The position numbers and the translations under genes were made by a program. Below, one piece after another: positions 56,230 to 64,000 of a stretch of DNA of 64,000 bases. Source of the stretch: Opitutia bacterium (lineage in GTDB: Bacteria > Verrucomicrobiota > Verrucomicrobiia > Opitutales > UBA953); contig CANIUQ010000008.1 in the NCBI GenBank assembly GCA_947470855.1, positions 1 through 64,000 on the forward strand. The letters run 5' to 3'. Position 1 is the stretch's first letter, and each line of letters begins with the position of its first letter. Below the pieces are notes generated by a model, which was not told the DNA's origin, did not search any database, and was given only the letters and a program-made list of their open reading frames with translations.

Positions 56230-58979
56230 AACCTATTATTTTTATTGGAGATTTGTGATAGAGTCGCAAGTTTGCTTTCGGCGGCGTTTTGACCAGGAAG
56301 TCTAATCTCTCCTTGAGGTAAAAGGCGATTGAGTTCGGTAATGATTCGGTAAGTAGCGATTGCCTCGAGGGTATCGCCTTCGTCTTCATAAAGTTGACCG
56401 AGTAAGAGAATCGAACGCGAAAGCCAAACTCGACCAGAAGTTCCGTAGGTAAATTCGGAGGAGTTTTTGACTGTTTTTAGGGCCGAGAGTGTATGAAGAA
56501 GAACATTACGGGCCTCCAAACGAGTTGCGTTTGCGTCGGTGCTCGCCTCTGCTTTGGCACGCTCGAGAAGCGCGAGAGCTAGTTTGTAGCGGACTTCTGC
56601 TAAGACATCGGCATCTTTGGCCCACGCACCAGCAACATTTTCATAGGCGGCAACGGCCAAAGAGACGCGCTGTCGGTCCAGCTGTCCGTTGCGCTCACGG
56701 CGCAATTCGGAGAGTCCAAAAAGGGAATCAGCCCGATCAATTTCTGCTTGGGCACGCATGGGATGATCGGGATTTTCTCGAATCAGGCCATTGAGTACCA
56801 AAAGTGCGCGATTAAAGTCACCCAGCATGCGAAGTAGTTCAGCACGTCGAAGTGTGGCGGTGAAGAGTAGGGGGCTTTTGGGGAATGATTCGGAAAATTT
56901 TTCAAGAATTTCTACCGCCTCTTTTAATTTCTTATCACCAACCGTTGGAGCTTGAATCGCAGCTTCCTCAGCAGCCTCGTACAAACCTAATTCAGCGAAC
57001 TCAGCCATGGTTGCATCCTCACCTTGGAAATTTTGCGAGAGCTCTAAGAAACGTTCTTGGGCTTCGGCGTGCCGGCCTAAGGCAGCGAGATACCGACCTT
57101 CGACGAGATAGGAGGCGGCAGCGGCAGAGACTTTTCCGTACTGCTTTCGTATGTTTTCAAGTTCCACTAAACCCGCAGCGTTTTGAGTGCCGAGGGTGGT
57201 TCTTGCTTTCAAGAGGGCAATATGACCACGCAGAGCGGGTGCGTTTTCTTTCAACTCAGCAGAGGCATTGGCGGGTAACTGATTGAGTTGCTGACCAATG
57301 TTATCGGCGATTTTGAGGGTATTTTCAGTGTCGTGTTTGGCCAAAGCAATAAGGGCTCTCTGCCAGTTAAAGCGCAGACTGTAGTCCACCGGTAAATCGC
57401 CGAGCAAAGGACTTAGGCGTTCGAGAACTTGTCCTGCTGTATCAGGTTGATTGGCTTTGCGAATGTCTTCCACTAGACACCAAACGGCAATCCAGATTCT
57501 TTCGGCGGGGATTTTATTCGATTTCTGACTTTGCTGAATGATGTCAGCGACCTGCGACCAAGTTTTATTATCGTTCGCTGTTTGTAGAAGGGAAAGGATG
57601 CGTTGATGAAACGCAGAGATGGCTAAATCGACTCCTTCCGTTTCATTTTGAATCGCGGCGTAAGCTTTTTCGGATAAAGCGTAGTCACCAGCGAGAAACA
57701 GACAGTCGGCTGACACGGTTCGTAGAATATCACGCGGAATGCCGACCTTACCCTCGGCCAGAGTGTCGAGCAAAGAGGAGGCGAGTCGGAAAGAGCCATC
57801 TCCCCAAGCAACGAGGGCTAAGGTGCGCGTTGCTTCTCGGGCTAGGGGGCTAGCGGGAACGTCCTTGATTAAATCGCTGGCTGCTTGGCGGGCTTTTTCT
57901 CGATTGCCAGCGATGAGCATGAGTTGTGCTCGGGCTAAGTGGATAGCATCGAGAACAGCTGGATCGCGCGGACAGACAAATTGGTTCTGCCCTTCATTTT
58001 GCTGCATTAAAAAATCATAAATTTCGTTGGCAACCGATTGGGTCTCGCTCGGCTTAGCTTCCGCGGCTGCTGCGACTAATGCACGTAATGCGGTGAGGCG
58101 AAGAGAGGTTGCCGCTGGGTTTTTGGCGACATGCATTAAAGCTTTTCGTCCTTCCGCAGTTTCGATTCCAAGAATTAAACCAGCGAGTAAATCGGCCTCA
58201 GCTTGTTCAGTGGGCGAGCGTTGTGCCGACGATAAGAGGATGGAGGCAGCTTCTGATTTAAGATTCTGTCGGGCCAAGGCTAATGCCAAACTGCGCTGGT
58301 AGGCAAAAGCGTTAGGAGTGCCGACACTGAGTTTTACTTTTTCTCTTAAATGGGCGATAACAGTGTCATCAATTTTCCCTGCCATGATCAGGGAACGATA
58401 ATTCAGAATTTCGATGCGTTGCTTCTGGATTTCAGAAACAACGGATTGATTGGCATCGAGAATATGTTGATTGAGTTTAACGGTGTCTCCTTGATGGCTG
58501 GCAATGAATCCGCGTAAGGCATGAAGCCAGGCAACATCTTGGGGAGCCAGTTGGTTGGGGTTAATTTTTTCTGTCCATTGGATGGCGGCCGTAAAGTTAT
58601 CATCCAGCACAGCCAGCATACCTTCGCGCAAGGCTTTGGCGGGAGAGTCGGGAATTGTTTTTAGTACTTCTCGTGCTTCTTTGATTTTAGAGCGTTCGAT
58701 GTAGGCTGTGCTTAGACCAAGAGACGCTGTCTCGCGATCTTGGGCGCTGAGTTGGGGAAGGCTTAAGACTTTGGTGTATAAATCCGCGGCCGTCGCCGTT
58801 AAGCCAATCGTGAGAGCATCATCGGCTAATTCCATCTGGCTGCGTTGCCAGGCTGGGGTCGAGGCTGTCGCAGACGGTGTCTGGCCAATGACGGGGACGG
58901 GCACATCTTGTGCGTAAGCCAAGTCTCCTGCAGTAAGGCAGAAGCAAAGACTTAAAATGATCCCGAATCGTCTCATCAT
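56226..58979 (-). CDS. Exported TPR-repeat protein of ExbBD unit
   Basis: A 917-residue periplasmic protein from ATG 58979 with a signal peptide (MMRRFGIILSLCFCLTAGDLAYAQ). Almost the whole mature length is helical repeat with TPR-like units (DFNRALLVLNGLIRENPDHP, GRHAEAQERFLELSQNFQGE, and LGDLPVDYSLRFNW). The C-terminal LLGQLYEDEGDTLEAIATYR unit is clear. An upstream in-frame extension to 59027 would hide the signal peptide and was rejected. The link to ExbB/ExbD suggests a Tol-Pal/CpoB-like envelope role. I cannot name a closer family. Confidence 0.87.
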   Translation of the reverse strand: MMRRFGIILSLCFCLTAGDLAYAQDVPVPVIGQTPSATASTPAWQRSQMELADDALTIGLTATAADLYTKVLSLPQLSAQDRETASLGLSTAYIERSKIKEAREVLKTIPDSPAKALREGMLAVLDDNFTAAIQWTEKINPNQLAPQDVAWLHALRGFIASHQGDTVKLNQHILDANQSVVSEIQKQRIEILNYRSLIMAGKIDDTVIAHLREKVKLSVGTPNAFAYQRSLALALARQNLKSEAASILLSSAQRSPTEQAEADLLAGLILGIETAEGRKALMHVAKNPAATSLRLTALRALVAAAAEAKPSETQSVANEIYDFLMQQNEGQNQFVCPRDPAVLDAIHLARAQLMLIAGNREKARQAASDLIKDVPASPLAREATRTLALVAWGDGSFRLASSLLDTLAEGKVGIPRDILRTVSADCLFLAGDYALSEKAYAAIQNETEGVDLAISAFHQRILSLLQTANDNKTWSQVADIIQQSQKSNKIPAERIWIAVWCLVEDIRKANQPDTAGQVLERLSPLLGDLPVDYSLRFNWQRALIALAKHDTENTLKIADNIGQQLNQLPANASAELKENAPALRGHIALLKARTTLGTQNAAGLVELENIRKQYGKVSAAAASYLVEGRYLAALGRHAEAQERFLELSQNFQGEDATMAEFAELGLYEAAEEAAIQAPTVGDKKLKEAVEILEKFSESFPKSPLLFTATLRRAELLRMLGDFNRALLVLNGLIRENPDHPMRAQAEIDRADSLFGLSELRRERNGQLDRQRVSLAVAAYENVAGAWAKDADVLAEVRYKLALALLERAKAEASTDANATRLEARNVLLHTLSALKTVKNSSEFTYGTSGRVWLSRSILLLGQLYEDEGDTLEAIATYRIITELNRLLPQGEIRLPGQNAAESKLATLSQISNKNNRL

Positions 58980-59027
58980 CTCGCAGTGTGGCGAGGGATT
59001 TGGCGACGGGCAAGAGGCGAGTGCCAC

Positions 59028-60245
59028 TTATGCCTTATCTAGGCCAAAGGCGGTATGAACGGCACGAACGGCCGCATCGGCTTTAGCGGGGTCAATCGCC
59101 ACGGAAATCTTGATTTCAGAAGTGGTGATTAACTCGCTATTGATGCCAACGGATGAGAGAGCCTTAAAGAGTGTTCCCGCAACGCCGGGGTGGGAAATCA
59201 TGCCCACGCCAACAATGGAGAGTTTAGAGATTTCGCCAGCTGAGCGCACAGAACCCGAGCCGAGTTTTTTAAGCGTCTGCCCAACAATTTTTTCAACGCG
59301 GGTAAACTGATCGGTTGTTACCGAGAAAGTGAGGTTTGATTTTCCGTTATTACCCAGATTTTTAATGATCATATCCACGCTGAGACCTGCTTCGCCAAGG
59401 TCGTCAAAGAGGGCAGCGATTGCTTGAGGCGTGTCGGGTAAATCAGTCACCGTGACGCGTGTTTGTAATCGGTCGAGGGCTACGCCTGCAATCGCGGCGT
59501 CTTCGAGGGTTTTGTCGATGGCTTTCACAATAGTACCGGGTTGGTCGTTAAAAGAGGAGCGAACTTCGAATGGAACGTTGTATTTTTGTGCAAATTCTAC
59601 GGAACGAGATTGCATGACTTTGGAGCCACTCGAGGCTAGCTCAAGCATCTCTTCATAAGAAATTTCATGCATTTTTTTCGCCGCCAGCACGATGCGTGGG
59701 TCGGCGGTATAAACTCCATCGACGTCGGTATAGATTTGGCAGATGTCGGCTTTAATCGAGGCAGCGACAGCGATGGCGGTGAGGTCGGATCCACCGCGAC
59801 CCAAGGTCGTTACTTCGCCGCGATTAGTAACGCCTTGAAATCCTGCTACGACCACTACTTTTCCTTCTTCGAGGCGTTCTAATAAATCACCACCTGTAAT
59901 ACGGGTAATGCGTGCCCGAGTATGAATATCGTCAGTGAAAATGCCCGCTTGCGCTCCAGTACGCGAAACTGCTGGAACGCCAATGGCGTGTAATGCGATT
60001 ACTGTTAAAGCGATGGTCTCTTGCTCACCAACGGCAAGTAGGACGTCCATTTCGCGTTCATCGGCGAGGGGCATCAGCGCTTTGGCTCGGCCGATGAGTT
60101 CATTGGTCACGCCACTGCGGGCTGAAACAACGACGACCAGACGGTGACCCTTGGACCACTGCTCTTTGATTTTTGCAGCGACGTTTTGAATGCGGTCAAC
60201 ATTTCCAACCGATGTACCGCCGTATTTTTGGACAATGAGTGCCAT
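59028..60245 (-). CDS. lysC: Aspartate kinase
   Basis: First enzyme of the aspartate pathway to lysine, threonine and methionine. The N-terminal kinase domain has KYGGTSVGNVDRIQNVA (7-23), FQGVTNRGEVTTLGRGGSDLTA and YTDVDGVYTADPR. Two ACT domains follow (about 265-400), implying feedback control by lysine and threonine. 405 residues, monofunctional. It lies 6 bp after hom, and the two are probably cotranscribed. Confidence 0.97.
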   Translation of the reverse strand: MALIVQKYGGTSVGNVDRIQNVAAKIKEQWSKGHRLVVVVSARSGVTNELIGRAKALMPLADEREMDVLLAVGEQETIALTVIALHAIGVPAVSRTGAQAGIFTDDIHTRARITRITGGDLLERLEEGKVVVVAGFQGVTNRGEVTTLGRGGSDLTAIAVAASIKADICQIYTDVDGVYTADPRIVLAAKKMHEISYEEMLELASSGSKVMQSRSVEFAQKYNVPFEVRSSFNDQPGTIVKAIDKTLEDAAIAGVALDRLQTRVTVTDLPDTPQAIAALFDDLGEAGLSVDMIIKNLGNNGKSNLTFSVTTDQFTRVEKIVGQTLKKLGSGSVRSAGEISKLSIVGVGMISHPGVAGTLFKALSSVGINSELITTSEIKISVAIDPAKADAAVRAVHTAFGLDKA

Positions 60246-60251
60246 CCTGAT

Positions 60252-61583
60252 TTATGATTCGGGCGAGAAGATGCGAAGGAGGAAGGGTTCCTCAAGCACA
60301 GTCTTTAAACGTCTCAGTTCAGCAAGAACAGCCCCCATTTTGCGTTCGCTGACCGGATAAGTTGAAAGCGTCACCGTGCCACGACCTTGATTGGGGTGTT
60401 CGTACTGAATGACGCGGGCAATAGAAACCTTGTGCTTGGTAAAAATGCGATAAACACCTTCAGAAACACCCGCTTTATCTAAAAGAGACAGGCGAAGGTA
60501 GAAGGGGGAGACAATTTCATCCAGCTCAGCCATGCGGATTTTTTGGCCCTGTTTTTCTCGAGCCTGTAAATCATCAAGAGAAAGACCTTGGCGAGCTGAC
60601 CCCGTGAGTGAGGCGATGGCATCGATGATATCGCCGATGACAGCTGATGCGGTAGCGTCTTGACCTGCTCCACGTCCAGCCAAAGTGGTCGCACCAACCA
60701 CATCGCCACGTAAGGTGATGCCATTATTCACTCCCGAAACACGAGCGAGAATATCGCGATTAGGAACAAGAGCAGGGTAGACGCCGACGGTCATCCAGTC
60801 TTTTTTGAAATTACGTTGAACCACTGCGAGATGTTTTAGGGCAAAACCGAAACGACGCGCGAAATCGATATCCGCAGGACCGATGTTGCGAATGCCTTCG
60901 ACGAGGGTGCGATTGCGCGGAGCCCACTTACCATGAGCCAACCAGGCTAAAATCGATGCTTTATGCCAAGCATCGATACCATCGACATCAAGGGTGGGAT
61001 CGGCTTCCGCATAGCCGAGTTCCTGCGCTTCTTTGAGTGCATCAGCGAAGGAAAGACCATCTTCGCCCATGCGGGTTAAGATGTGGTTACAGGTGCCATT
61101 GAGAATGCCGACAATGATTTCAAAATGATTCGCGGCGAGGCCTTCACGAATGGCTTTGATGATGGGGATGCCTCCCGCAACGCTGGCTTCAAAAAGGAAT
61201 TGTCCTCCGTGCTGTCTTACAGCCTGGAAAATTTCAGGTCCATGCTCGCAGAGGAGTGCTTTGTTTGCCGAAACAACGACTTTTCCTTGGCGTAGTGCTC
61301 GTAATGTGCACTCGCGAGCCTTCGTGGTTCCTCCGATTAATTCACAGACGACATGAACTTTGGGGTCGTCGATAACTTCAAAAGGGTTGGGGGTTAGTTT
61401 GGCGGAACTGATTTTAACTTCACGTTTCTTCTTTAAGTTTCGGACGGCGACTTTGCGTAAATCGAGTTTTACTCCGAGACGGGATTCGAGGTCGGATTTT
61501 TTTTCGGTTAAATGTTTCCAAACACCTTGGCCGACGGTGCCAAAGCCGAGAATACCGATGCCGATAGTACGAGAGGTTTTCAT
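60252..61583 (-). CDS. hom: Homoserine dehydrogenase
   Basis: NAD(P)-dependent reduction of aspartate semialdehyde to homoserine. Rossmann motif GILGFGTVGQGVWKHL (9-24), catalytic Lys/Asp segment LGYAEADPTLDVDGIDAWHK and a C-terminal ACT domain (about 355-435) for threonine feedback. 443 residues. Overlaps plsY by 4 bp upstream and is followed by lysC after 6 bp. Confidence 0.97.
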   Translation of the reverse strand: MKTSRTIGIGILGFGTVGQGVWKHLTEKKSDLESRLGVKLDLRKVAVRNLKKKREVKISSAKLTPNPFEVIDDPKVHVVCELIGGTTKARECTLRALRQGKVVVSANKALLCEHGPEIFQAVRQHGGQFLFEASVAGGIPIIKAIREGLAANHFEIIVGILNGTCNHILTRMGEDGLSFADALKEAQELGYAEADPTLDVDGIDAWHKASILAWLAHGKWAPRNRTLVEGIRNIGPADIDFARRFGFALKHLAVVQRNFKKDWMTVGVYPALVPNRDILARVSGVNNGITLRGDVVGATTLAGRGAGQDATASAVIGDIIDAIASLTGSARQGLSLDDLQAREKQGQKIRMAELDEIVSPFYLRLSLLDKAGVSEGVYRIFTKHKVSIARVIQYEHPNQGRGTVTLSTYPVSERKMGAVLAELRRLKTVLEEPFLLRIFSPES

Positions 61584-62281
61584 GAATGATATTTTTTCTT
61601 TCCTTCACCAAATCGAAGTTCAGTTCCTTGACGAAGGCGATTTAAGTTCGATCGATGAGTCCAAAGATTAAACAGGGCAATGACCGATGCAAAAACGACT
61701 TTTGTTAAATCGCTTGGGCTGGATTCAATAAGATGGAGAATAATGCAGGTTAAGGGGAGGGAGGTGCTTAGGCCGATTGAAGCGACAGAAACGTAGCGTG
61801 TCGTAAAAAATAAAATCACCCAGATGAGTGCACCGATAAGAATCGGCAAGGGGAGTATCACGAGCAGTCCACCAATGGTTGAGGCCACACCTTTGCCTCC
61901 TTTGAAGTTGAGAAAAATCGAAAAACAATGGCCGAGAATCGTACCAGTAAAACCTGCAATCAGCTGATAAAGTGTGGCGGCTGAGTTTAAATCAAAAGGG
62001 ATTTTACTGACCTCGCCCCAGTTCGATGAAATGCCCCAGAAAACGAAAAAAGGGAGAAAAGTGCCAACCGCACCTTTCATAACATCCAACGCAAAAACAA
62101 GATTACCCGCGCGTTTGCCAACCACGCGTTTGACATTGGTTGCGCCAGGATTGCCTGAGCCTTCCTTAATAATGTCAAAACCTTGAGATTTAGCAACGAA
62201 GACGGCGAAGTTGATGGAGCCAAGAATATAGCCCGTAACGGTGCAGAGACCAATAGCGAGAATGAGTAGGGCCGTTTCCAT
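61580..62281 (-). CDS. plsY: Acyl-phosphate:glycerol-3-phosphate acyltransferase
   Basis: Membrane enzyme that starts phospholipid synthesis by acylating glycerol 3-phosphate with acyl-phosphate. About five helices; the diagnostic motifs are GSINFAVFVAK, GSGNPGATNVKRVVGKRAGN and GHCFSIFLNFKGGKGVAST. 233 residues, a little longer than usual owing to a C-terminal basic tail. The coupling to hom is likely positional only. Uses the GpsA product. Confidence 0.96.
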   Translation of the reverse strand: METALLILAIGLCTVTGYILGSINFAVFVAKSQGFDIIKEGSGNPGATNVKRVVGKRAGNLVFALDVMKGAVGTFLPFFVFWGISSNWGEVSKIPFDLNSAATLYQLIAGFTGTILGHCFSIFLNFKGGKGVASTIGGLLVILPLPILIGALIWVILFFTTRYVSVASIGLSTSLPLTCIILHLIESSPSDLTKVVFASVIALFNLWTHRSNLNRLRQGTELRFGEGKKKYHS

Positions 62282-62286
62282 ATCAC

Positions 62287-63876
62287 CTACGCATCGATGA
62301 GCGATGCGCTCACGATGGCTGGGTTGCGCAGAATTTCTTTGATCGTCGCCTCGCTCGGAGCGGTGTCCAACTGGTAAACAGCCAAGGCATTTTCTCCGCC
62401 AATACGACTTAATGCCATGCTGCCGATGTTGACGCGTTCTTTGGATAACAAGGTTCCCAGGTTTCCGATAATGCCTGGTTGATCTTGGTTTTCGATGAAG
62501 AGCAATTTACCTTCAGGAATAAACTCTATGGTGCGATTGTTGATCGAGACGATACGAGGGGATTGTGCTTTACCCAAAATCGTGCCCTCCGCGGAGATGA
62601 TTTTTCCATTGGCGAGGATGGCTTCCACGAGAATCAGTTCTTTGTAATCAGCCTCTGCTGTTGAGCGAACGGACTGAACTTCAACACCCAAGGCTTTAAG
62701 TTTGCTGGGGGCATTCACGTCATTAACGCCTTCGAGAATGCCACGAAGGTAGCCTCGCTGAACGGCACGTGAAATGGCGCCTGCACCTTGTTCGGATCCT
62801 GTACCAAAGGTTGTCAGTCTTAATGACTCGATTCGACCAGGAGCCGCGAGTTGTCGCACGATGGCGCCGAGTTTTTCAGCCAGCGATAAGAACGGACGAA
62901 TGGTCGAGAGTGTCTGGGAGTCGACGGAGGGGAGGTTGACCGCATTGGCTGGTGAACCGCCGTTTAAAACAGCAATCGCAGCTTCGGCTACTTCGACGCC
63001 GACATTTTCTTGTGCTTCAGCGGTGGATGCACCGAGGTGGGGAGAAAGGTGAGATTTAGGAAGGGTTCGTAAAACATGGTCCTTGGCTAAAGGCTCATCA
63101 ACAAACACGTCGAAACCACAGCCACCACATTGGCCTGATTGTAAAGCTTCTGCGAGAGCGGCTTCATCAATAATACCTCCGCGGGCACAGTTCACAATCT
63201 TTACGCCCTTCTTCATTTTCGCAAAAGCGGCTTTGCCAACCATACCCTCGGTTTGGGCGGTCAGTGGCATGTGCACGGTAATGTAATCCGAAAGACCAAA
63301 GACTTCATCGAGAGTCGCCATCGTAACGCCGAGGGCTTTAGCACGGGCTTCGGTTAAGTAAGGATCGTAAGCGAGTACGCGCATTCCGAAAGCAATCGCG
63401 CGTTTAGCGACTTCTGCACCGATTCGACCTAAACCCAGAACTCCTAAACTTTTACCAAAGAGTTCGGTGCCAGAGAGAGTCTTTCGATCCCACTTGCCTT
63501 CGCGCATTGATTGGATCGCTTCGGGTACTGGACGAGCGAGGGAGAGAAGGTGAGTGAAAGTGAGTTCGGCCGTGGCGATGGTATTGCCCGAAGGGGTGTT
63601 CATCACAATAACTCCGCGCTCAGTGGCAGCATCGACATCGATGTTGTCGACTCCTACGCCTGCTCGACCAACGCACACCAGACGAGGGGCGGCGGCTAAA
63701 ACCTCACGGGTAATTTGTGTTTCCGAACGAACTAAAATGGCATGCACATCTTCGACGAGAGTGAGGATTTTTTCAGGGGAGGAACCATAGGCCTCAATGA
63801 CCTCGTAGCCCGGTTGGGCTTTGAGGAGGGAAACTCCAGTGGGGGAAATTTTATCAGCAACAAGGACCTTAGGCAT
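62287..63876 (-). CDS. serA: D-3-phosphoglycerate dehydrogenase
   Basis: First step of serine synthesis. The NAD domain shows LGVLGLGRIGAEVAKRAIAFG and the catalytic His sits in the block LSPHLGASTAEAQENVG. The long form (529 aa) includes an intervening domain and a C-terminal ACT domain (about 455-525) for serine feedback. The ATG at 63876 has no strong ribosome-binding site. The first gene of the leftward block; the 124 bp upstream to the window edge show no clear promoter. Confidence 0.97.
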   Translation of the reverse strand: MPKVLVADKISPTGVSLLKAQPGYEVIEAYGSSPEKILTLVEDVHAILVRSETQITREVLAAAPRLVCVGRAGVGVDNIDVDAATERGVIVMNTPSGNTIATAELTFTHLLSLARPVPEAIQSMREGKWDRKTLSGTELFGKSLGVLGLGRIGAEVAKRAIAFGMRVLAYDPYLTEARAKALGVTMATLDEVFGLSDYITVHMPLTAQTEGMVGKAAFAKMKKGVKIVNCARGGIIDEAALAEALQSGQCGGCGFDVFVDEPLAKDHVLRTLPKSHLSPHLGASTAEAQENVGVEVAEAAIAVLNGGSPANAVNLPSVDSQTLSTIRPFLSLAEKLGAIVRQLAAPGRIESLRLTTFGTGSEQGAGAISRAVQRGYLRGILEGVNDVNAPSKLKALGVEVQSVRSTAEADYKELILVEAILANGKIISAEGTILGKAQSPRIVSINNRTIEFIPEGKLLFIENQDQPGIIGNLGTLLSKERVNIGSMALSRIGGENALAVYQLDTAPSEATIKEILRNPAIVSASLIDA

Positions 63877-64000
63877 GGTAATAGGGAAATGGATGAGTGA
63901 TTTGAGTCATAAATGCCCACCTTTGGCAATGGCAAGCCACTACCCAAGAAGGCTCGTCATAATCATTAAAATCGGCGGTGAGTATAATCCGCTAATTCGT

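Overview
The window looks like a chromosomal stretch from a Gram-negative bacterium, most likely of the PVC group (Verrucomicrobiota, Opitutae-like). The evidence is indirect. LpxI, the LpoB/YcfL lipoproteins and ExbB/ExbD point to an outer membrane. A GAP1-N-like/GTPase/GYF operon of a type I associate with Verrucomicrobia and Planctomycetes is present, as are divergent housekeeping proteins and palindromic intergenic repeats. No marker gene fixes the taxon. Most of the window is ordinary, densely packed, single-copy metabolism.

Layout. 1-3.1 kb: a repeat-rich stretch with octamer arrays (GTGCAAAN) interrupted by small hairpins, surrounding mscL, a NERD-nuclease/UvrD-like helicase and an SGNH hydrolase. 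3.9-13.4 kb: a small unknown protein, mgtE, a divergent purA, a TPR protein, an overlapping panB-gpsA-SET run, a small membrane protein, lpxI, nadD-rsfS and a CAU tRNA. 13.5-20.9 kb: a four-gene leftward operon of unknown function (GTPase with a zinc ribbon, GAP1-N-like membrane protein, giant coiled-coil membrane protein, GYF-like membrane protein), facing an ECF sigma factor and its probable anti-sigma partner across a 97-bp palindrome-bearing gap. This is the best candidate for an undescribed system. 22-28.3 kb: ptsI, hisC-hisB-hisH, citrate synthase and a GT2 glycosyltransferase, converging on an ArnT-like GT39 enzyme and a PIG-L deacetylase. 30.9-31.3 kb: RNase P RNA.

31.4-43.6 kb: PEP carboxylase, a four-helix membrane protein, an inositol-monophosphatase-family enzyme, the gltB-gltD glutamate synthase operon with a structured leader, and a HEAT/THUMP RNA methyltransferase. 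43.6-44.0 kb: tmRNA. 44.1-48.6 kb: an AEC transporter, the COG3014-YcfL-LpoB lipoprotein trio and a FAD oxidoreductase. 48.6-63.9 kb (all leftward): aroQ, aconitase, a peroxiredoxin, miaA-cdsA-uppS-exbD-exbB-TPR, lysC, hom-plsY and serA.

Together the genes cover nitrogen assimilation (GltBD), TCA entry and anaplerosis (Ppc, citrate synthase, aconitase), aspartate- and serine-family and histidine biosynthesis, envelope lipid and glycan precursors, and translation quality control (RsfS, tmRNA, RNase P, MiaA). No insertion sequence, prophage, CRISPR array or rRNA was seen.
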